The notes below the pieces were generated by a model, which saw only the letters and a list, made by a program, of their open reading frames with translations, was not told the DNA's origin and made no database searches. From assembly GCA_905221605.1 (NCBI GenBank), contig CAJNDS010001491.1, positions 536,360 through 600,359 of the forward strand: a DNA stretch of 64,000 nt. The letters are read 5' to 3'. Below are positions 24,101 through 36,700 of the stretch, piece by piece (the first letter of the stretch is position 1; each line of letters begins with the position of its first letter). A program made the translations under genes and the position numbers. Source of the DNA: Symbiodinium natans (taxonomy: Eukaryota; Sar; Dinophyceae; Suessiales; Symbiodiniaceae).

Positions 24101-27100
24101 TTCGGGTTTTGGGATTGCGGGGTTTTGGGGTGTTGGGTTTTGAGGTTTTGGGAAGGGCCTGTTAGGGGGTTTTAGGGTTCAGGGTTCAGGGTGCAGGGTT
24201 CAGGGTTTAGGGTCTAGGGTCTAGGGTCTAGGGTCTAGGGTTTAGGGTTTAGGGTTTAGGGTTTAGGGTTTAGGGTTTAGGGTTTAGGGTTTAGGGTTTA
24301 GGGTTTAGGGTTTAGGGTTTAGGGCTACTGCTTGCAGCTGCGCTGCGATGTGCGATCTTCCGCTCGTGGAGGTGGCCCAGTCCCTCCACGATACATGCGG
24401 CGTAGAAGGAGAGCTCCTGGCCCGAAGCCGCAACTGAGAAGTTTAGGGTTCAGGGTTTAGGGTTTAGGGTTCAGGGTTCAGGGTTTAGGGTTTAGGGTTT
24501 AGGGTTTAGGGCTTAGGGTTTAGGGTTTAGGGTTTAGGGTTTAGGGTTTAGGGTTTAGGGTTTAGGTTTTAGGGTTTAGGGTTTAGGGTTTAGGGTCTAG
24601 GGTCTAGGGTTTAGGGTTTAGGGTTTAGGGTTAGGGCTACCGGATTGCTCGTTTGGGGTCCGGCTCCATTTTCGAAAGCTTCGGCGTCGCCCGACGCGAC
24701 AAATCGCTTTCTCGCCTAGGTTCCGTGTGCATTCTGTGGCCCATGTCGGGCGCTGGCCTCAGTCCCGCCCCATCGCGCAGTGTCGAGCAACCAACCGTGT
24801 CGGCCCCTTGCACAGAACTGCCGCTGCCCCCATGGTTTGGGACTTTGGGGTGTTCCCCCTTGTCCTTAACTGGATTAGAATGCCCACTACAATAATCCAT
24901 CTTAAGCACTCTCAGTATAAGGGGGAACATCCCAACCCATGGTGCTCTTGCAGAGCTGTTGAGGGAGGTTCGTCTTAGATGTCTTGAAGCCTGGCACTGT
25001 GTGGCGACTGCGCCGGCACAAGCTATTCGGGTGTAGAAGGGAGCCTTATGCAACAAAAAAGGAAAGACCCACGTAGACCCCACGCTGCGTCCCAGGTTTT
25101 GGCTGTACACTCGCGGCGAAGCGCCCAAAACCTGATGGTGTTCCAAACCCAAGAAACCGACAGCCTAGACCCCAGACCCGCAACCCGAAAGGCAGATGTA
25201 ATCCCTGAACCCGAACCCTAAATCATCACTCCGAAACCCCGAAATCCCGAAACCCCGAAGTCCCGAATCCCCGAAATCCCGAAGTCCCGAATCCCCGAAA
25301 CCCCGAAACCCTAAACCCTAAACTCCTAAACCCCTAAACCCTAAACCCTAAACCCTAAACCCATCTCCTCAGACCACTGCCGCATGCTGGCGGAGGGGTT
25401 CGCCCTCCGATGGCCAATGACATCTTCCAGGGATCCGCCCTCCGCGGCTTCGATGAGCATGTACCTTTTCAGGGGGATGAAAGCTAGGGTTTAGGGTTTA
25501 GGGATTAGGGTTTAGGGTTTAAAGTTTAGGGTTAGGGTTTCGGGGTTTTCGAGGTTTAGAGGCTTAGAGGTTTGGGGCTTTGGGGTTTTGGGGTTTAGGG
25601 ATTTGGGGGCTTCAGTTTTGTCACAATTTTGGGAATCCTAAGTATAGAGAGTCGCACGAGAAAAGCGACCTCCATTTGGTGACATCACTTTCCGCGGACC
25701 ATCAGAGTTCTCAGGCTTAGGGTCTGGGGCCCTCGGGAGTCTTTTTGCGTCTCATGCTGCGAGGCCCTCTGTACGTGGTGCAGATACCCAACCCTGCTAA
25801 GCCCTAAGCCCTAAGCCCCTAAGCCCTAAACCCTAAACCCTAAACCCTACACCCTCAACCCTAACCCTAAACCCTTCAAGCTTGCAGGTCAGGCAGCACA
25901 AACAGCCTGTCCCGGTAGGAGGCGTGGAGGTGTACGATGAACGGGCTGTTCACCTGTAGTAAGTGCCAAAGTGCGCAGAGGCTGGAACATGTACTGGCTG
26001 CTTTCACCTGCTGTGTTTCTTGGTTGCCTTCTTCAGGTTTTGACTCATTGACACATGCCGGTTGCTGCCATGGATTCTGATGTATGCTGCTGATCTACTC
26101 CCACTGCTGCCTTTGCGTTCCAGCAACCCGCCTTAAACCCTGAACAGACCCTGAAGCCCAAAACCTTATCCCTCAAGCTGGGCGGCCATGGCGTGCAAAT
26201 TCCGCTCGTTCCGTATGTGCAGCTCCACGCCGTTCAGGCGGATGCCTGGTTCGGGCTTTCGGCTTCGGGCAATTTAAGGATCTTTAAGGACTAGGGATGA
26301 AGTAGCCTCTCTCGCCACTTCACGGATAAACGGTTCACGTCTCTCACAACCTAAGCCCGAATCCCGACAGCCTGCAGGAAACAAATGAGCCCTGGCCAAA
26401 CCCTAAGCCCAAGATCCAAAAAGCCCCCAAACCCAACAAGAAAACCAACAAACCCTGAACCCTAAGCCCTAACACCGTAAACTCCCGTAGACTCTACACA
26501 TTATAAGCCATAAACCCTAGACAATAACACCCTAAACCCTACACCCCAAGCCATCAACCCTAAACATTAACAGGACTCAAGGCCCCAGGACCCCAAGCGG
26601 GAACAGCCATGTACAGGTCCTGACCTCTGTCTCTGACAACAGGGAACCCAAGACACCTTAACTAAGATTTAGGGGGACTGGGTTATAGGGTTCTTAGGTG
26701 CTCAGGTGTTTAGGCTTTCGGGTTTCGGGTGCAAACTCCACAACCCCAGAAGAGCCCTACAGCAAGGTTATGGCGCAGCTCTACCCTTCTTGTCGAATTG
26801 CGCTTCGCGTAACTGGCTGGTTATGAGTAGGGAATGAGGGAATGAGGGCCCTGTATGATCACTGTAAGGGATTGTATAAGACCTCATTCCCTCATTCCCT
26901 GGTACGCCTACTCCCCGAAGCCCGAAACCACGGAGAGGCCCAACAAACAGTTCCGGCGCCTCGTTTGGAAATCTGCTTGAGGGCATACTTCTTGCCAGTT
27001 GCTGGGTCTTGCTGCAGGATGACCTGTTCCAGGAAACCGACACCCTGCTTAGAGTATCTGATAGCACCAGGCACGCAGCTGTGAGAGACTCTTGAAAGCT

Positions 27101-27662
27101 GACCCAGGACATTTGCCTAGCTACGTCCTTGATACAAAGCATAGACTGTATATAAGGAAGATACAACCAATACAAAGCTACATAATGGCATGTGTATCAA
27201 TTCATATATATATATATATTCTCTTTATACAACTTCATTGTATATCATGCAAATATTTGTAGATGTTCATATATACGTATTCAGTTGTAACAGTCACGTG
27301 TTACGTATACTTGATGATCGAACCCCAAACAGCCCGAACCGAACCCTGGATCAAGGCCTCTCCCTGTTCAAGCCCATGTCACCAAGCTCGATGACCCTAG
27401 GCCTCAACCTTTGAGCACCCCAAAAAAGGTTCAGGGTTTAGGGTTGAGGGTTGAGGGTTTGGGGTTAAGGGTTTGGGGTTTGGGGTTGAGGGTTTAGGGA
27501 GCCTAAACCCTCAACCCTAAACCCTAAACCCTAAACCCTAAACCCCCAAACCCCAAAACCCCAAAGCCCTAAAAACCCCCAGGGCCTTGCCGAAGGAGCC
27601 CTGGCCAAGGACCTTGACGCACCTCGGAACAGTCGCTGGAAAAAGAGAGAGAAGGAGAGAGA

Positions 27663-27701
<39 letters not shown>

Positions 27702-30700
27702 TCAGGGTTTCGAGCTTCGGATTTCGGATTTTAGGGTTTAGGGATGTAGGGTTCAGGGACAGACTGCGACTGATGCGTGGGTCCGAGAGAGCCCGTACCT
27801 CACAAGCGCAATACGTACCTGTCATGAGGGCGACGGCAGTGGCCCTAAACCCTAAACCCTAAACCCCTAAACCCTATAAACCCTACGAAACCCTATACCG
27901 CCGGACGCTCTTAAGCACAAAGAGCCCTAAACCAACAAATCCCTTCCTAAGCAGCCCTCAACCCCAAACCCTAAACCCTAAACCCCAAACCCTAAACCCT
28001 AAACCCTAAACCCTAAATCCCTTCCCAAGAAGCCCTCTGCCCCTTCCAGATCTCAGGTGGCATGGGCCTCCAGGGTTTTAGGGCTTCGGGTACGAGGTTT
28101 GGAGTTTAGGGTTTAGGGTTTAGGGTTTAGGGTTTAGGGTTTAGGGTTTAGGGTTTAGGGTTTAGGGTTTAGGGTTTAGGGTTTAGGGTCTGGGGGTTTA
28201 GGGTTTAGGAGTATAAGTTGAGGGTTTAGGGTTAGGTGACCCCGAACCCACAGGTCCTGAACCCCTGCTGGTTGCTAGTAGGGAGTGAGAGAATCAGAAG
28301 CCCTGTGTATTCTCTTAAAGGGCACATATATATATATGGTCACCCCCCCCCCCTCGACAGACCCCGGAATTGTATTTCCGATCTGTCCAGGAAGCGGGGG
28401 GGGGGGGAAGAGCACCACTCCAAAATTCCTCGAGTTTCCAAAAATCCAAAACTCCAAAAAAACCCAACCCAAGTTTCGGATTTTTGGAAACTCGAGGAAT
28501 TTGCTCAAAATCCAAAAAAACCCAAAATTCCTCGAGTTTCCAAAATCCAAAAATCCAAAAATCCCAACCCAAGTTTCGGATTTTTGGAAACTCGAGGAAT
28601 TTGCTCAAAATCCAAAAAAACCCAAAATTCCTCGAGTTTCCAAAATTCCAAAAATCCAAAAATCCCAACCCCAGTTTCGGATTTTTGGAAACTCGAGGAA
28701 TTTGCTCAAAATCCAAAAAAACCCAAAATTCCTCGAGTTTCCAAAATTCCAAAAATCCAAAAATCCCAACCCCAGTTTCGGATTTTTGGAAACTCGAGGA
28801 ATTTGCTCAAAATCCAAAAAACCCAAAATTCCTCGAGTTTCCAAAAATCCAAAAATCCAAAAATCCCAACCCAAGTTTCGGATTTTTGGAAACTCGAGGA
28901 ATTTGCTCAAAATCCAAAAAAACCCAAAATTCCTCGAGTTTCCAAAAATCCGAAACTGGGGTTGGGATTTTTGGATTTTTGGAATTTTGGAAACTCGAGG
29001 AATTTTGGGCTTTTTTGGATTTTGAGCAGATTCCTCGAGTTTCCAAAAATCCGAAACTGGGGCTGGGATTTTTGGATTTTTGGAATTTTGGAAACTCGAG
29101 GAATTTTGGGTTTTTTTGGATTTCGAGGCTCCCGCTCGAGTTTCTAAAAATCCAAACCTTGGGGTGGAATTTTTGGATTTTGGGAATTTTGGAAACTCGA
29201 GGAATTTTGGGTTTTTTTGATTTTGAGCAAATTCCTCGAGTTTCCAAAAATCCGAAACTGGGGTTGGGATTTTTGGATTTTTGGAATTTTGGAAACTCGA
29301 GGAATTTTGGGTTTTTTTGGATTTTGAGCAAATTCCTCGAGTTTCCAAAAATCCGAAACTTGGGTTGGGGTTTTTGGATTTTTGGAAACTCAGGTTTTGG
29401 TGAGATTCTTTTAGGGGTTCTACACTCATGAGAAATATGAAATTGGAAACTCGAGCGGGAGCCTCAAAATCAAAAAATCGAGCAAATTCCTCGAGTTTCC
29501 AAAATTCCAAACCTTGGGGTGGATTTTTTTGGATTTTTGGAATTTTGGAAACTCGAGGAATTTGCTCGATTTTTGGATTTTGAGGCTCCCGCTCGAGTTT
29601 CCAAAAATCCAAACCTTTGGGGTGGATGTTTGGATGTTTGGGTTTTTGGATTTTTAGAAACTGGATTTTTGATAAGAGTTTTTCAGGGGTTCTTATATGA
29701 TTCCTTATTATGTTTTAGGCTGCCTGTTAAATTTAATAATACTCCTGTTCACTTTAACGGGAGTCCTTATTTAATTAACAAGACTCCTAATCATTTTACT
29801 AGCATTCTAAGTGATTTTCAATGGCAATGGGATTCCTGTATTTGTTTAATGGGGTTCGTATTAGATTTTAAAGGATGCCTGTTAAAGGACTTTATTGGGT
29901 TTAATATTGATTCCTATTCATTTTAATCAAATGCCAAATAATTGGAATACGATTCTGAGTAATTGTAATAACATTCTTCTTCCTAGTTAGTTTTAATAAA
30001 AGTCTTCGAAATTTAAAAAGCTTCATAACAAATTTTATACATATTCCTATTAATTTCAATAGGCTTCTTATTCATTTTCATAAGATGTCTTACAATTTCT
30101 AATTGGGTTCCTTTTGCTTTGACAAGCTTCCTATTCATTTAAAAGGCTTCTGATTAATTGGAATAGGCTTCGTATTCATTTTAACAGGGTTGCTCATTCA
30201 TGTTGACAGGATTCCAAATAATGTTCATAGGATTCCTACTAGATTCCACAGTGCTCCTATTATATTTTTAAATCCTGTTCCCTATTCATTTCAATTGGAC
30301 TCGAAGTAATGTTATTGTAACTCTCATTTGTTTTTTTAGCAATCCTGTTAATTAAATGTTTTAATAGTGTTTATTATCATTCTCACAGTACGACTCTTAG
30401 TGTTTTAAGTTTTGAAGGGTCCACATTACTTTTTTTTATAAAATTTTATTGGCTCCTCTTAATCCTTTAAAAGGATTCATCTTCATGTTACACGGATTCC
30501 TGTTACTCTTAAAGAGAATTCATAGATTCTTTTGTAGGGTTCCTATTAATTTTAATAGCATTCCTATGAATTCAAAAGGGTTCCTATTCATTTGAATGGC
30601 CTTCCTATGGTTCCTCTGAATTTAGGACGCCAAGAAATTTTAATAGGAGCTTCTACGTATTTCAACCAGGTTCTTATTAATTGTACTAGGATTCTTACTA

Positions 30701-33700
30701 AGTTTTCAAAAAAGACTCGTCTTAATTTCAATAGGGTTCTCATTCATTTTAATGGGGTTCCTATTGATTTAAATAGGATTCCTATTGAACTCATACGAAG
30801 CCTATGAATCCTAATAAACTTAGTAGGAACCCAAGTAAAACTAAGAGCAACCTTATTAAAATTAATAGCAATCCACGATGTCGAGCAAATTGTTCAGGTC
30901 CTTACAGCATGCGCCCTACTCACATCTGTCTGCATCTTTCATTGCGAACACAAAGCCGTACTAATCGAAAAAAATATGCTCTATTGTGTGTTAACGTGTC
31001 TGGCTACTGTGTGCAGCTATGCTGTCCGTCGCGCCCTCAGCCTTTTTTTCGCTTCCGGGGTCTGTCGAGGGGGGGGGGGTGAGCATATATATATATATAT
31101 AGTACACAAATACATCTATTTCTCTATACATATGGGGGGGGGATATCGGGTACCTAATTCCACCAGGCGGTGAAGGGCATCAAGGTGAGAAAGGCCCCCG
31201 CTTGAGCGTCGAAGGGTTCACGGCATATCGCTCCTGGCAGCTGGGGCAAACTTCCCCCGGTTTAGGGTTTAGGGTTTAGGGTTGAGGGTTAGGGTTTAGG
31301 GTTTAGGGTTTAGGGAACACAAAACTGTTTCCAAAACTGCGGTGAATGCTGCTTGTTTTTTTTTTGCTTTTTTGTTTTTTTGGGGGACGACGCCTTAATA
31401 TCCCTCATACACATCCTCAGCCCCACCCCAAGGCCCCTAAGCTCCAAATGGGCATTTCTCAAAAGAGGGGTGCCCTTTTTCTACCTCCTCTAGAATAGAA
31501 ACCCCTCAAAAGGGACCAAAGGGTACCCCCATTAACCCGAACCCTAACCCCTAACCCCTAAATCCTAAACCCCTAAACCCCTAAACCCCTAAACCCCTAA
31601 ACCCCTAAACCCCTAAACCCCTAAACCCCTAAACCCCTAAACCCTTAAACCCCTAAACCCCTAAAGCCTAAACCCTAAACCCTAAACCCTAACCCCAAAT
31701 CGCTGTTCCTGCCAGCCGGTAGGCTTGAGAGTGCAGACGTCCTGGCCGAGGTTCTCGGGCGCGTGGGGCGGAGAAGAAAGTGGGGTTTAGGGCGCGTTGG
31801 GAGGTTTATGGGGGTCTGCGGGGTTTAGGGGGCTTTGAGAGGTTTATGGGAGTATAGGGGGCTTTGGGAGGTTTATGGGGGTTTAAGGGGTTTAGGGGCC
31901 TTTGGGAGGTTTATGGGGGGGGGGCTTTGGGAGGTTTATGGGAGTTTAGGGTGGTTTATGGGGGTTTAGGGGGTTTTGGGTGACTTAGGGGGTTTAGGGG
32001 GTTTAGGAGGTTTAGGGGGTTTATGGGCGTTTATGGGGGTATATGGGCGCTAAGGGCTTAGGGTGGTTTATGGGGGTTGAGCTGGTTGAGGGCTGAGAGG
32101 GTTTGCAGAATTTCAAGGGCGTTTAACGCTGATTTGCCGCAAGCATACTGGTCCAACTTCCTGGCTCCTGGCCCGGAAGTAAAGGTCAACCTTTGGGTCC
32201 ATTGCGATCTATATATATATATATGTATATACATATATGTATACCTCTGCCCCAAAGCATACAAAAATCATCAACAAAAGACTAAACTCCAAATGCGTAA
32301 ACCCCAAACCAACACCTGAATCCCCTGCACCAACGAGAAGCCACGGGGCCTGCTCCATGCACTCTAGACCGGCGAAGGCATCTAGGCCCAGACTTTTGAG
32401 GACCTCCGGCGAAGTGTGGGTTTAGGGTTTAGGGTTTAGGGTTTAGGGTTTCGGGTTTCGGGTTTGGGGTTTAGGGTTTAGGGTTTAGGGTTTAGGGTTT
32501 AGGGTTTAGGGTCCTTAAACCCTAAACCCCAGTTGCTCCAAGACCCAGATGGACCAAAAACCGCGGCTTTCAGGGCTTGGGCCTTGGGGACTTGAGGCAG
32601 GTTGGGGATTTTGGGGCTTGTTGGCTAAAGTAAATATTGGGGTTTAAGGGAAGTTGGGCATCAGAAACCCGAAGCCCCAAACCCCACCTCGATGTCGATG
32701 CAAAGGCACGTCAAGCCAGAACGACCTACATGGTCGGCAATGGGTCGGAAGGACTTTAGCCCTAGAACCCCAAAGCCCTTGAACCCTACTACACCCTCAA
32801 ATGCTTGCAAGGCATACTTCTCCAACATCCCCGAATACGAATTTGAACCAGGGTTCTTTCACTAAGCCAAAGGTGACATTCAATGTTGTTCCAATTTGGT
32901 ACCCAACCCTAAACTCTGAATCTTTAGGGTTAAAGGTTCAGGGTTCAGGGTTTAGGGTTTAGATTCGGGCTTAGGGTTTAGGGTTCAGGGGATTGTCTTT
33001 CAAGTGTCGAGGTGCTCCGGGATGGGTGCTCCGGGATGGGTTAGTCGGTTGTTGTTGAGAAGTTTCAAAGGTGTTTGATAGTTGGGCGCCCTACACCCTG
33101 AAAAGCACCCTGATCCCCAAACCCTACACCCTTCAAGCGCCAAAAGTCCCTCAACCTCCCTGAACCCTAAAACCTAAACCCTGAAACCGGCAACCCGACC
33201 CCAAACCCCAAAAATCCGAAACCACCAAACCCTCAACCCCAGGATTCCCAAACCCTGAAACCCTCAACCCCAAAACCTAAACCCTAAACCCTAAACCTAA
33301 GCCCTGCAACCCTCAACCCCAAAACCTCTTAGCCCATACGGCGCCCTGAAAACCCTCTGCCCGGTGCCTGCGTTTACTGTGACGACGTTGAATTCCTGCA
33401 ACACCCCGTGCTTCGGGTTTAAGGTTAAGGATTTCTTGGGCTACCCTAAACCCTAAACCCTAAACCCTAAACCCTAAACCCTAAAAGGGTTTGAGTGGCA
33501 CTGGGGCAAGTACCTCAAGGCCGCCCTAGAGACCCTGAAGCCCGAACACTCCCTCTCCGAAGACCAAAGGCCCTAAAAGTAGGTACCCTATAGAATCCCA
33601 TCAAGGGTATAGGGTTTAGGGTTTAGGGTTTAGGGTTTAGGGTTTAGGGTTTAGGGTTTAGGGTTTAGGGTTTAGGGGTTAGGGCTTAGGGCTTAGGGTT

Positions 33701-36700
33701 TAGGGTTTAGGGTTTAGGGTTTAGGGTTTAGGGTTTAGGGTTTAGGGTTTAGGGTTTAGGGTTTAGGGTTTAGGGGTTAGGGGTTAGGGTTTAGGGTTTA
33801 GGGTTTAGGGTTTAGGGTTTAGGGTTTAGGGTTTAGGCCTTAGGGCTTAGGGTTTAGGGTTTAGGGTTTAGGGGTATATATATATATATACACATATATA
33901 TAGGGCCCTACTTCTCTCATTCCCTACTAAGAACCCCTGTGACAGTCCGCAATAGAGGTTATCAAAGGGGGCGGGGTACTATGATCCCGATTAAGGACTG
34001 TTCGTATCAGGGGGAACATCCCCTAAACCCTAAACCCTAAACCCTCAGCCCTCAACCCTCAACCCTCAACCCTAAACCCTAAACCCTGAACCAAAACTCG
34101 AAAAGCAAAAAACAACAAGGAGAGAGTCCTGCTCTCGCCAAGCGGAGCGCTCGCCAAAATGGTCTCCGCGGCGCAGCTCACGGAGGTTCTTCCTCTGACT
34201 TAAGGGGTGTTTTTCATGGTCTAGGGTTGAGGATTTGGGGTTTAGGGTTTAGGGTTTAGGGTTTAGGGTTTAGGGTTTAGGGTTTAGGGTTTAGGGTTTA
34301 GGGTGACGCGTATTTTTGGGGTTTGGGGTTCAGGGTTTAAGGTCTGATCTACCATGGTAATCCTACTTGGTGCCTCTATTGTGTAGGAGAGTCCTTATGG
34401 CTCAAAGCTTAGGCTTCCCAGAATGTAGATGAGTTTCAACATGAGGATTTTTGTGGGCTCCATGGAGATTTAGCGTTGAGGGCCTAGGGCTGAGCGAGCG
34501 AAACCCTAACCCTAAACCCTAGACTCTTTCAAGCCTGGTCCAAGCGACCCTTTCTTGGAGACGAGGGCGCTGCCGCTGGCGACGACGTACCACTGTGGCG
34601 TCTTCCGGACGCGACCCTCCTGGGCGTTGAAGGTCTGCGCTTTTGGGGTCTAGGGCTTACAGTTTAATGATTAAGATTAGGGTTTAGGGTTTAGGGTTTA
34701 GGGTTTAGGGCTTAGGGCTTAGGGCTTAGGGCTCAGGGCTTAGGGCTTAGGGCTTAGGGCTTAGGGCTTAGGGCTTAGGGCTTAGGGCTTAGGGCTTAGG
34801 GCTTAGGGCTTAGGGCTTAGGGCTTCGGAAAGCGGTTTAGAGCTTGGGCTCAAAGGTTTAATGCTCACGGCATAAGGTTCAGGGTCCAGGGTTTCGGGTT
34901 GGGTGTCTGGGGAGCTTGAGTACTTAGCAATAGGTCCACCCTTAGTCTTTAGATGCTTGCAACACAACCCTAAACCTTAAACCCTAAACCCTAAACCCCA
35001 AACCCTAAACCCTAAACCCTAAACCCCTAAGCCCAACATGTCTATCCTGACCAAAACGGCCCCTTCACAGCTTCACAGGCGGATCCCTTGAAGGCTGTGT
35101 AGAGTACAGGGTGCGCCCTTCCCTAAATGCCTTGCTACTAGGGGTGGATACGGGGGGTACCAGAGTTCCCTAAACCCTAAACCCTAAACCCTAAACCCTA
35201 AACCCTAAACCCTTTCTTGATCCCCCACCTAAGGCAGTCGAGGCTCGGCGAGGATGCAGTGCCCCGCCTTGAACGTGATTTCACGCGTGGCGTTCCGCGC
35301 AAGATCCCTCCTGGCTGGCCGGTTTCGGGTTTAGGGTTTACGGTGTAGGGTTTCGGGTTTCGGGTTAGGGTTTAGGGTTTCAAGGGCCTAGCCTTATATG
35401 TTCCTGATATAGTCCGCACAAAAAAGTAGCCCCGAACGAGCCCCTACACTACCCCTCAGGTCTCTCATAAGGATCCTTCCTTAAGTTCCTCGAGTTTACG
35501 GTTTAGGAGGCCCGGACGCAACAGCCTGCAACACCTGAAGCCTGGACCCCCAAACCTATGACCCTGAACAATTGAACCTCGAAACCCTAAACCCCCAAGG
35601 TCTAGGGCTGGGTTTGGGGGTTTGGGGGTTTGGGGGTTTGGGGGTTTGGGGGTTGGGGGGTTTGGGGGTTTGGGGGTTTGGGGGTTTGGGGGTTTGGGGG
35701 TTTGGGGGTTTGGGGGTTTGGGGGTTTGGGGGTTTGGGGGTTTGGGGGTTTGGGGGCTTGAGGTTTTGGGGGTTTGGGGGTTTGGGGGCTTGGGGGTTTG
35801 GGGGTTTTGGGTTTTGGGGCTCGTGGTACAGAAACCTGGGAATTTGGCGCCCTCATCCTTTAAAGGGGTTTAAGGCTGAGGGTTTCTTAGGCTGAAACTC
35901 CTTTTCCTGGGTATCCAGCGCCCAACTCCCCACCTAATAAGCACTAGGCTAAGGGCTTAAGCTTTCTGATCGAGGGTCTACTGGGGCAGGTTTGGGGGTC
36001 CGATTACAAAAACACTGTAATGGCTTCATAAGGCTTACATGGGGGCTAAGGGCAAAAAATATGTTCAATCCCCAGTAAGTTTTGAGTGGGAGGATTGCAG
36101 GGCTAGGGTATTCAGGGTTTCGGGTGTTTTTGCTCTTGAGGGTCTCACTGCTTCAGGGTTTCTTCCCCGCTTTCCCCCAGGAGGTCCTTTCAGAATCCAG
36201 CAGGGAACTCAGAATCCGAACTTCCGCCAGCAGCGCCCCATATTTCCTGGGCTTGGAGCTCGTCACATGGAGATTTTGCCGAAAGTAGGGGTACCTTCTT
36301 GGGGTGCTGCTTATCAGGGAATCCTACTATTTGGCGGTCTATATGAGGGGCCCTTTATTTTCGCAAACTCCCACATGAAGAAAGTCTTTCGGAACCCTAA
36401 ATCCTAAAGGGCAGAAACCCCGGAAGCCCTGAACTCGATAATCCTAAACCCTAAACCCCCAAAAACCCTACAATCCTAAACTTTCAAACCCCAAAAACCC
36501 TGAAGCCCCTAAGTACCCCAAACGCCCTCAACCCCTACCCGTAAACCCTAAACCCTAAAAACCCTACACCCTAAACCCGAAAACCCTAAGCCCTAAAACC
36601 GCAAAACCCTAAACCCTAAACCCTAAAACCGCAAAACCCTAAACCCTAAACCCCAAAACTCACCAGGTGTCTCTGCCTCCGCCATCTGGGCCTGCCTGGA

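Larger units (their letters stand above)
28324..31101. mobile_element. 2.8-kb element with terminal inverted repeats
   Basis: Left end 28,324-28,369: (TA)n, GGTCAC, C-run, then CTCGACAGACCCCGGAA. Right end 31,053-31,101 is its inverse: TTCCGGGGTCTGTCGAG, G-run, TGAGC, (TA)n. The inside holds a palindromic approximately 100-bp array and a 21-bp AT-rich satellite; no transposase is seen. It lies in the intron before the glycine-loop exon. A related left end begins at about 62,960. Confidence 0.75.

Noticed and set aside
28236-29612. Long ORFs of up to 353 residues on both strands
   Set aside because: They are the approximately 100-bp satellite read in open frames (repeating PRVSKNPK / GNSRNFGF); all frames are open and none has independent coding signals.
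32077-32210. Plus-strand gene reading [19 protein letters not shown]
   Set aside because: Isolated open stretch in an intron between CNB-3 exons, ending in a TA microsatellite; no partner exons on the plus strand.
33484-33580. Plus-strand exon [17 protein letters not shown]
   Set aside because: The minus strand gives PLVFGE, which joins in phase with CNB-3 exons on both sides; the plus frame is its shadow.
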